Shown here piece by piece: positions 1 through 5,390 of a stretch of DNA of 12,399 nucleotides. The position numbers were made by a program, and so were the translations under genes. The notes under the pieces are model-generated. The model was not told the origin of the DNA and made no database searches. It saw only the letters and a list, made by a program, of their open reading frames with translations. This DNA is from Thermoflexales bacterium (lineage in GTDB: Bacteria; Chloroflexota; Anaerolineae; Fen-1058), in contig JAFGFO010000308.1 in NCBI GenBank assembly GCA_016931085.1, forward strand, positions 1 through 12,399. The letters run 5' to 3'. The number at the start of each line of letters is the position of its first letter. The first letter of the stretch is position 1.

Positions 1-87
1 CCCACAAAGGGGAGGGGGATTGGACTGCACGGCGGTGGGTGATGGGCGTTTACAAAGCAGTCAACTGATTTTGGTCACACCCAAATA

Positions 88-117
88 AATTAGCGAGAAT
101 TCGCGTCAATTAGCGGA
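88..117. repeat. Three tandem 10-bp units, AATT(A/C)GCGnn
   Basis: Three back-to-back 10-bp units are directly readable: AATTAGCGAG (88-97), AATTCGCGTC (98-107) and AATTAGCGGA (108-117), followed by TAAAA. They end 7 bp before the first possible start codon of the next gene. A 10-bp period equals about one helical turn, so a phased protein-binding array is conceivable. Similar short AATTCG-type tandem motifs occur as dispersed intergenic repeats in several bacterial phyla (from memory, not searched). Function is unknown. Confidence 0.6.
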
Positions 118-124
118 TAAAAGT

Positions 125-1912
125 GTGGCGACTATGGGGAATGAAGTTGTAGACATGAGAACGGCCATGGCCGATTTCCAGGACGCGCGCGCGCGGGCTG
201 ACTTGGAGCGACTCGTGGCGCGCCTGACGGGCAAATCGGCCAGTTTGCTGTCTTATGAAGAAGTGCGCCAAAAGCTCAAGGCCCGCGAAAGCGCCGTGCG
301 GGAACTTGAAGACATCCCGCTGAACGCCGTCGTCGGCAGCGTGGGACGTTACACCGACTTTACCCGCAGCTTTTTGCCCACACGAAGCCACGACGCGAGC
401 CGCTGGGCCAGGGTCCAGTTAGCCGTTGCCGACATGGCCGGCGTGCCGCCGATCGAGGTCTATCAAGTCGGCCAGGTCTATTTCGTGCTGGACGGCAATC
501 ACCGCGTGTCGGTCGCACGCCAGTCGGGAGCGAGCCACATCCAGGCTTACGTGACGCAGGTCCAAAGCCGGGTGCCACTTTCGCCCGACGTGCAGCCAGA
601 TGAGCTCATCATCAAGGCCGAGTACGCCGGCTTCCTGGAGTACACCCACCTGGACGAGCTTCGCCCAGGGGCACAGATCATCGTCAGCGTTCCCGGCCAA
701 TATACCAAGCTGGAAGATCACATCGAAGTGCACCGCTTCTTTGCCGAGATGGAACAGGAACGCGATATCCCTTACCCAGAAGCGGTCGGCCTGTGGTATG
801 ATGAGGTTTACCTGCCGGTGGCGCGCTTGATCCAGGAGCGGGATATCTTGCGAGACTTCCCCGGCCGCACGGAAACTGACCTGTACTTGTGGATCGCTGA
901 GCACCGCGTGGCTATGGAACGCGAGTTGGGCTGGAAGATCCGGCCTGAATCGGCCTTGACCAATCTGGTGGCCTATCTCAGCCCCAAGCCGGGCCGCCGG
1001 GCGGCCCGCTGGAGCTGGAAAGTGCGTGAGTTGATCGTGCCCGACCAGCTCTTGACCGGACCACCGCCAGGCCAATGGCGAAAGGAGCACCTGTCGGCCC
1101 GTCGTGACCCGCGCCGCCCGCGTGACGAAAGTTGTCACAGCTTGTTCGCTGACATCCTGGTGGCCATCAACGGCGAGGAATCCGGCTGGCAGGCGCTCGA
1201 ACAAGCCATAGCGCTAGCTCAACGAGAAGATGCCTGGCTGCATGGCCTGCACGTGCTGCCCGCGCCAGGCGACAAAGAGTCCCAGGCAGCCCAGGCACTC
1301 CAGGCCGAGTTCGAGCGGCGCTGCCGGGCGGCCGGGGTGACCGGCCGGCTGGCTGTCGAAGCTGGCGAGGTGGTACACCATCTGTTCGAGCGCTCGTGGA
1401 TGATGGACATGGTCATCGCCAGCCTCAATCATCCTCCCTCGTCCCAGCCGCTGGCCAGTCTGAGGTCGGGATTCCAGTCCTTGGTGCAGCGCTGTCCCAG
1501 GCCGGTGTTGAGCGTGCCGAAGCTTTCCCCACTCGATCGTCCACTGCTGGCTTACGACGGCAGCCCCAAGGCCGAAGAGGCCCTGTTTGTCGCCGCGTAC
1601 CTGGCCGGCCAGTGGGGGGTTCCCCTGGTGGTCGTCAGCGTGACCGAGAATGGCCACGACGTTGCCAAGGCGCTGGAGCGCGCTCGAGACTACCTGGAAA
1701 CGCACGCGCCATTAAGAAAGGGGGTGCAGGCCGTGTTTGTGGAGGAACGCGGGCCAGCCGCCGCCGCCATCGCCAAGACAGCCGCCGAGCACGAGATCGA
1801 TTTGCTTATCATGGGTGGCTACAGCTCGAGCCCACTCCTCCAGGTGGTGCTGGGGAGCACAGTGAACCAGGTGCTGCGCCAGAGCGCCCTGCCGGTGCTG
1901 ATCTGCCGGTGA
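125..1912 (+). CDS. ParB/sulfiredoxin-like domain fused to two universal stress protein (USP) domains
   Basis: A cytoplasmic protein of up to 595 residues with no signal peptide or membrane segment. An N-terminal ParB/Srx-like region (about 60-150) holds the DGNHR motif at 123-127, typical of ParB-type nucleotide-binding folds. A middle region (about 155-335) is not recognised. Two USP domains follow. The first (about 341-466, starting FADILVAING) lacks a clear glycine loop. The second (about 473-595, starting PLLAYDGS) keeps the G-x2-S-x9-GS nucleotide loop at 564-578 (GGYSSSP...LGST) and the typical end LPVLICR. USP domains bind ATP or sense stress. The role of the ParB-like part is unknown, and nothing suggests chromosome partitioning because no ParA neighbour is seen. 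The start is uncertain: GTG 125 has a weak GGA upstream, and in-frame ATGs occur at 134 and 155. The hydrogenase operon follows 111 bp downstream on the same strand. Confidence 0.82.
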   Translation: MATMGNEVVDMRTAMADFQDARARADLERLVARLTGKSASLLSYEEVRQKLKARESAVRELEDIPLNAVVGSVGRYTDFTRSFLPTRSHDASRWARVQLAVADMAGVPPIEVYQVGQVYFVLDGNHRVSVARQSGASHIQAYVTQVQSRVPLSPDVQPDELIIKAEYAGFLEYTHLDELRPGAQIIVSVPGQYTKLEDHIEVHRFFAEMEQERDIPYPEAVGLWYDEVYLPVARLIQERDILRDFPGRTETDLYLWIAEHRVAMERELGWKIRPESALTNLVAYLSPKPGRRAARWSWKVRELIVPDQLLTGPPPGQWRKEHLSARRDPRRPRDESCHSLFADILVAINGEESGWQALEQAIALAQREDAWLHGLHVLPAPGDKESQAAQALQAEFERRCRAAGVTGRLAVEAGEVVHHLFERSWMMDMVIASLNHPPSSQPLASLRSGFQSLVQRCPRPVLSVPKLSPLDRPLLAYDGSPKAEEALFVAAYLAGQWGVPLVVVSVTENGHDVAKALERARDYLETHAPLRKGVQAVFVEERGPAAAAIAKTAAEHEIDLLIMGGYSSSPLLQVVLGSTVNQVLRQSALPVLICR

Positions 1913-1926
1913 TGAATTCAAAGATA

Positions 1927-2004
1927 GCCACAGAGACACAGAGGGCACAGAGAAAAGCTCCGAGTTCTCGCAGTTCGGCTTTGCCGAACTGATGCCTCTG
2001 TGGC
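1927..2004. repeat. Nested inverted repeat of the CACAGAG dispersed type
   Basis: The outer arms are GCCACAGAG (1927-1935) and its exact reverse complement CTCTGTGGC (1996-2004). Inside lies a second perfect 9-bp stem, CAGTTCGGC (1971-1979) and GCCGAACTG (1983-1991), with a TTT loop. The left arm continues into a CACAGAG-rich stretch (1931-1952). CACAGAG-rich intergenic repeats are familiar from many unrelated bacterial genomes (recalled, not searched). No T-tract follows the inner hairpin, so it does not look like a standard terminator. The right arm ends 7 bp before the hydrogenase ribosome-binding site AGGA (2012-2015). Confidence 0.7.
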
Positions 2005-2023
2005 AATTTCCAGGATAATTCTG

Positions 2024-2872
2024 ATGAAACGATTTGCCGTATTACAACTCTCTGGATGCGCGGGGTGCGAGGTGTCGCTGCTCAACGCCGAGGCGTGGGG
2101 CAGCCAATACGAGCTGGTCTACATGCCGCTCGTCGTCTCGGCTTACGACGTGCCCGAAGTGGATGTGCTGCTGGTGAGCGGCGGCGTGCGCACCGACGAG
2201 GATTTGTACAAGCTGCGCCGGGCCGTGCAGCGCGCCGGGCAGGTGGTGGCGGTGGGGACGTGCGCTATCTCGGGCGGCGTGGCCAACCTGGGCAATCGCG
2301 AAGAGATACGCCAGCTCTTTCTAGACCAGGCCGAGCGGCGGCACGTGCCGCGCATGCTGCCCAAGTGCCGCCCTATTGACGACGTGGTGACGGTTGATCT
2401 GTATTTGCCGGGCTGCCCACCCACGCCAGAACTCTTTATGGCCGTGCTGGGCGACACGGCCGGGTTCAAGGCCGGCAAGAGCGTCTGCGTGGAATGTGGC
2501 CGCGAGAAACGCAAAGACATGCGCCCCACGCACTTGACCGGCTTCCAGCGAGGAGAGGTGCTGCCCGGCATCTGCCTGGTCAACCAGGGCTATTTGTGCA
2601 TCGGCACCTCCACCCGCGGCGGCTGCCGGGCGCTGTGCACCCGCCCCGGCCACCCATGCGTGGGCTGCCGGGGGCCATCGGACGCCTTTATCGAAAAGGA
2701 CTCGGAAGCGTGGTTTGCCAGCATTCAGCGTGTCTTTACGGCCATGACCGATATCCCGCCCGAAGAGATCGAAGCCGCCTTGCGCTCGCCGCAACTGGCG
2801 CTCTTCCTGTTCCAGTTCGCCGATTACGCCGGCGAAGGCCACCTAGTTCGGAGCAAAGCCAAGGTGTTATAA
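2024..2872 (+). CDS. [NiFe] hydrogenase small subunit, group 3 type (MvhG/FrhG-like)
   Basis: A 282-residue electron-transfer subunit of a cytoplasmic [NiFe] hydrogenase. It has no twin-arginine signal, unlike periplasmic uptake enzymes. The proximal [4Fe-4S] ligands are visible: C12 and C15 (SGCAGCE), C80 (VGTCAISGG) and C131 (LPGCPPTPE). Eight further cysteines (C155, C158, C184, C192, C201, C205, C212, C215) form a ferredoxin-like C-terminus, enough for two more [4Fe-4S] clusters, as in F420-reducing/non-reducing and sulfhydrogenase small subunits. ATG 2024 is chosen because AGGA at 2012-2015 gives good spacing. A GTG at 2000 in the same frame lies inside the preceding repeat and has no ribosome site. 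The gene ends 1 bp before the large subunit, implying translational coupling. Flavin, F420 or HdrA/MvhD partners are absent, so the natural electron partner is not shown. Confidence 0.9.
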   Translation: MKRFAVLQLSGCAGCEVSLLNAEAWGSQYELVYMPLVVSAYDVPEVDVLLVSGGVRTDEDLYKLRRAVQRAGQVVAVGTCAISGGVANLGNREEIRQLFLDQAERRHVPRMLPKCRPIDDVVTVDLYLPGCPPTPELFMAVLGDTAGFKAGKSVCVECGREKRKDMRPTHLTGFQRGEVLPGICLVNQGYLCIGTSTRGGCRALCTRPGHPCVGCRGPSDAFIEKDSEAWFASIQRVFTAMTDIPPEEIEAALRSPQLALFLFQFADYAGEGHLVRSKAKVL

Positions 2873-2873
2873 C

Positions 2874-4187
2874 ATGACAACCCTCACCTTTCCACTCAGC
2901 CGGATTGAAGGACACGCCCAGGTTGTGATCGAGCTGCACGGCGGGCAAGTGGTCTCGGCGCACTTTCAGGCCATCGAAATGCGCGGCTTTGAGATCTTTG
3001 TGCAAGGCACGCCGGCCGAGCAAATGCCGGTGATCGTGCCGCGCATCTGCGGCGTGTGCTCCACGGCCCACCACGTGGCGTCTGTCAAGACGCTGGAAAA
3101 CGCCTACGGCGTCGAGCCGCCGCCGCTGGCGCTCAAGCTGCGCGAGCTGCTCATGCTGGGCCAACTGATTCAAAACCAGGCTACCTCGTTGTTCATCTTT
3201 ACCATGCCCGACCGCATTGGCCTGACCAGCCTCTTTCAACATGTTGCCGACGAGCCCGCCGAGCAAAAGCGGGCCGAAACCGCCCGCCGTGCGCTCAAGG
3301 TGCGCAAGGCCGGCACCGACCTGATTACGCTAGCCGGTGGGCAGTTCATCCACCCTATCAAGGCCGTGGTGGGCGGGGTCACGAGCGGCATCAAGCCCGA
3401 AGCGGCCTCTGCCGTGCAGGCGCAACTGGCCGAGGCGTTGCCGCTGGCCTGCGAGCTGTTCGATTATTATTGGGACACGTCACTGGCGCTGCGGGAGCGC
3501 ATCGGCACCTGGGGCGATGACGCGCCGGCTTGTTACATCGCCGCGATTGGCGATCACCGCCCCAATTATTACGGCCACCTCATCCGCGTGATGGGCGCCG
3601 ACGGCGTCGTGCGGGCCAGCTTCCCGCCCCAAGAGTTTCGATCCCATCTCACCCACCAGGAGACCGATTACAGCTACGCCGGCCAGACCAGTTACCAGGG
3701 CGAGGTGCTCCGCGCTAACTCCCTGGCGCGCGCCAATATGGCTTATCTGATGGGCACCCCCCGCGCCGACAAGTACCTGGCTCGCTTCCACGAGACTTTT
3801 GGACAGCCAGCCCACGCCATCCTGTTGTTTGACCTGGCGCGCGGGATCGAGCTGGTGTATGCCCTGGAGCGCGCCGGCGAGATCCTGGCCGAAGCGCTCG
3901 ATCGGGATGAGGTGAAGGTGCCTTACACGCCGCGCGACGGGGACGGTTATGGCCTGGTTGAAGCGCCGCGCGGCCCCCTGATTCACCATTATCGCATCGA
4001 GAAAGGGCTGGTGACCAAGGCCAAATTCATCATCCCTACCGTGCACAACAACATGGCCATCGAGCGGGCGCTGCGCGTGGCGGCCGAGCGTTACATCACC
4101 CCCGAGGGAGTGAACCTGGAGCTGGAGCACGCCGTGGGCCGTGTGGTGCGCGCTTTTGACCCGTGCATCGCGTGCGCGACGCACTGA
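2874..4187 (+). CDS. [NiFe] hydrogenase large (catalytic) subunit lacking a C-terminal extension
   Basis: A 437-residue catalytic subunit that would bind the NiFe(CN)2CO centre and interconvert H2 with protons and electrons. The N-terminal RIEGH motif (10-14) supplies the conserved Glu. The first metal motif is RICGVCSTAH (57-66; C59, C62, H66). The second is DPCIACATH (429-437; C431, C434, H437). Together these are the four cysteine ligands of the Ni site. The reading frame stops with TGA directly after H437, so the usual tail removed by a maturation protease is missing. Processing-free large subunits are known for some CO-induced and H2-sensing hydrogenases. The start ATG follows the small-subunit stop by 1 bp, with AGGTG at 2862-2866. 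The small-subunit type and the absence of membrane partners favour a soluble group-3-like enzyme. Exact subgroup was not determined. Confidence 0.92.
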   Translation: MTTLTFPLSRIEGHAQVVIELHGGQVVSAHFQAIEMRGFEIFVQGTPAEQMPVIVPRICGVCSTAHHVASVKTLENAYGVEPPPLALKLRELLMLGQLIQNQATSLFIFTMPDRIGLTSLFQHVADEPAEQKRAETARRALKVRKAGTDLITLAGGQFIHPIKAVVGGVTSGIKPEAASAVQAQLAEALPLACELFDYYWDTSLALRERIGTWGDDAPACYIAAIGDHRPNYYGHLIRVMGADGVVRASFPPQEFRSHLTHQETDYSYAGQTSYQGEVLRANSLARANMAYLMGTPRADKYLARFHETFGQPAHAILLFDLARGIELVYALERAGEILAEALDRDEVKVPYTPRDGDGYGLVEAPRGPLIHHYRIEKGLVTKAKFIIPTVHNNMAIERALRVAAERYITPEGVNLELEHAVGRVVRAFDPCIACATH

Positions 4188-4196
4188 TCGCTCGCG

Positions 4197-4220
4197 CCCG
4201 GTGCTGCTCCGGGGTTTCTT
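4197..4220 (+). terminator. Weak Rho-independent terminator-like hairpin after the hydrogenase operon
   Basis: A 5-bp GC-only stem, CCCGG (4197-4201) and CCGGG (4209-4213), with a 7-nt loop, is followed by GTTTCTT. It starts 9 bp after the large-subunit stop. The stem is short and the T-tract is interrupted, so termination may be partial. The end overlaps the -35 element of the next promoter. Confidence 0.45.
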
Positions 4221-4247
4221 GCCACCGCTCAAGGATGGTGCTATACT
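4219..4247 (+). promoter_or_regulatory. Sigma70-type promoter for the 4265-4940 cassette
   Basis: TTGCCA (-35, 4219-4224) and TATACT (-10, 4242-4247) are separated by exactly 17 bp. A TG at 4239-4240 gives an extended -10. Transcription would begin near 4254, leaving about 11 nt before ATG 4265, with the ribosome site GGGAG (4254-4258) at the very 5' end. This gives the two-gene cassette expression independent of the hydrogenase operon. Confidence 0.65.
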
Positions 4248-4264
4248 GTTAGTGGGAGAATAAG

Positions 4265-4564
4265 ATGTCTCAGTTTGCTCAAGTAACACTTGTTTCGCCA
4301 GGGGGCGCGCCTATCAGAACGCTGGTCGAATCGGCCCTGCATTCCGAACTGAAAATGATTCAATTAAGCCTGGCCCACACCGAGCGTAATTTGCAGGCGT
4401 TTGAGATCAAGTACAATATGAATACGTCTGACTTTTATCGCCGGCTGACTGACGGTGAAATCCAGGAGACGCTTGACTTTATCGAGTGGGTGGGCGAGTA
4501 CAAAACGCTGACCAGGTTGCAAAAGAAATATCGGGATTTGCAGGAGATCCAATTTGCGGATTGA
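4265..4564 (+). CDS. Small charged protein, putative antitoxin partner of the next gene
   Basis: A 99-residue cytoplasmic protein without membrane segments. The middle and C-terminus (about 28-99) are rich in charged and leucine residues and look helical or coiled-coil (for example LQAFEIKYNMNTSDFYRRL and FIEWVGEYKTL). Short proteins with this FEIKY...FYRRL...DFIEW layout are, from memory, found upstream of TumE/DUF6516-type proteins and annotated as hypothetical or antitoxin-like. GGGAG (4254-4258) sits 6 bp before ATG 4265. The last 11 bp overlap the next gene, so the pair is probably translationally coupled. The pair is visibly AT-richer than the hydrogenase and AOR genes on either side, suggesting horizontal arrival. 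No DNA-binding motif was recognised. Antitoxin function is inferred only from partner and layout. Confidence 0.6.
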   Translation: MSQFAQVTLVSPGGAPIRTLVESALHSELKMIQLSLAHTERNLQAFEIKYNMNTSDFYRRLTDGEIQETLDFIEWVGEYKTLTRLQKKYRDLQEIQFAD

Positions 4565-4940
4565 CGACTACTTTGAACTCGTTCGCAAAATGGTCGCCGG
4601 ATGCCCGGCAGTTCATTCGTCCAGCGTGACGTACGACAAGCGCTCTAGCTATCAAGGCTATATCAAGGGCACTTTGCTATTTCTCGATAGTTCCGTTCTC
4701 CATTTCCGCGAGTTTGTCGACGTTGAAACAAGTGTCGAACGTTATACCTACGCTTATCATTACCAACGCGGCGACGAGTTTGTGTTTCGCTACGATAATA
4801 CCGAGCATTATCAAGAGCTGAACCTCTCCACTTTCCCTCACCATAAACACGCGGGGGACGAAGCCAATGTACTCCTCTCTCCTGCACCCGTTCTGGCGGA
4901 CGTGTTGATCGAGATAGAAAACTTGGTCGATATTTCTTGA
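4554..4940 (+). CDS. TumE/DUF6516-like protein, putative toxin
   Basis: A 128-residue protein starting at TTG 4554. AGGAGA (4542-4547) lies just upstream and no better in-frame ATG exists. It overlaps the upstream gene by 11 bp. Recognisable features are a beta-rich body with conserved-looking FRYDN (78-82) and FPHHKH (94-99) motifs, and a helical end (ADVLIEIENLV). These resemble the DUF6516 family, whose members are annotated as TumE-type toxins; this is recalled, not searched. The clustered histidines could be catalytic or metal-binding, but this is inference. Base composition is AT-rich relative to neighbours, fitting a mobile toxin-antitoxin module inserted between two metabolic operons. 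The molecular target is unknown. Confidence 0.65.
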   Translation: MRIDDYFELVRKMVAGCPAVHSSSVTYDKRSSYQGYIKGTLLFLDSSVLHFREFVDVETSVERYTYAYHYQRGDEFVFRYDNTEHYQELNLSTFPHHKHAGDEANVLLSPAPVLADVLIEIENLVDIS

Positions 4941-4958
4941 CCTGTATGAGGTATGGCC

Positions 4959-5390
4959 ATGGCCAAACGACTGTCCGTAATTGACGTTGATCGCTGTGTC
5001 GGTTGCCAGTTGTGCATGTTCGCCTGCGTGCGGCGGCTGGGCAGCGGCGGGCTGGAGGGTTCGTGCATCCACGTCCGCTCGGCCGGTGGCATCCGCAAGG
5101 GCTTTACCGTCGTGGTGTGCCGCGCCTGTCCCGACCCACCCTGCGCCCGCGTCTGCCCCACCGACGCCCTGCTCGTGCGGGAAGGGGGCGGGGTGCGCCT
5201 CAAGGCCGAGCGCTGCATCGGCTGCGGCAACTGCGTCCAGGCCTGCCCCTTTGGAGCCGTCTTTTGGGACGGCGAGCAAAACAAGCCCCAGATCTGCGTC
5301 TACTGCGGCTACTGCGCCGACTATTGCGCTTTCGACGTGTTGGCCCTGGAAGAAATCGAGGAGGTGGGCCATGCCCGGTCTGTCGGCTGA
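4959..5390 (+). CDS. Ferredoxin-type protein with four [4Fe-4S] clusters, AOR electron-transfer subunit
   Basis: A 143-residue protein with sixteen cluster cysteines in four groups: C13/16/19/23, C54/57/62/66, C86/89/92/96 and C113/116/119/123. This is the arrangement of HycB/DmsB-like polyferredoxin subunits and of the small electron-transfer subunit of multi-subunit aldehyde oxidoreductases. It would pass electrons between the AOR tungsten site and another carrier. ATG 4959 is preferred over ATG 4953: GAGG (4948-4951) is 7 bp from the former and only 1 bp from the latter. The last 20 bp overlap the AOR start, and the AOR ribosome site lies inside this gene, indicating tight coupling. There is no signal peptide or TAT motif, so the protein is cytoplasmic. 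C36 is an extra cysteine outside the cluster motifs. Confidence 0.88.
   Translation: MAKRLSVIDVDRCVGCQLCMFACVRRLGSGGLEGSCIHVRSAGGIRKGFTVVVCRACPDPPCARVCPTDALLVREGGGVRLKAERCIGCGNCVQACPFGAVFWDGEQNKPQICVYCGYCADYCAFDVLALEEIEEVGHARSVG

Noticed and set aside
419..1204. Long minus-strand open frame of 261 codons
   Set aside because: Lies wholly within the plus-strand ParB-USP gene; no recognisable motif or ribosome site. It is a GC-rich shadow.
2014..2019. GATAAT as a -10 box for the hydrogenase operon
   Set aside because: Only 4 bp from the start codon, overlaps the ribosome site, and no -35 is found at suitable spacing.
2000..2023. GTG start at 2000 for the hydrogenase small subunit
   Set aside because: It lies in the right arm of the inverted repeat, lacks a ribosome site, and adds residues not expected before the MKRFAVLQLSGC start.
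3480..4289. Minus-strand open frame of 269 codons
   Set aside because: Antisense to the hydrogenase large subunit, no family features, and it crosses the promoter and start of the next cassette.
4981..5370. N-terminal extension of the AOR frame
   Set aside because: This stretch is the alternative frame of the ferredoxin gene. The strong GAGGAGG ribosome site and the family start place the AOR start at 5371.
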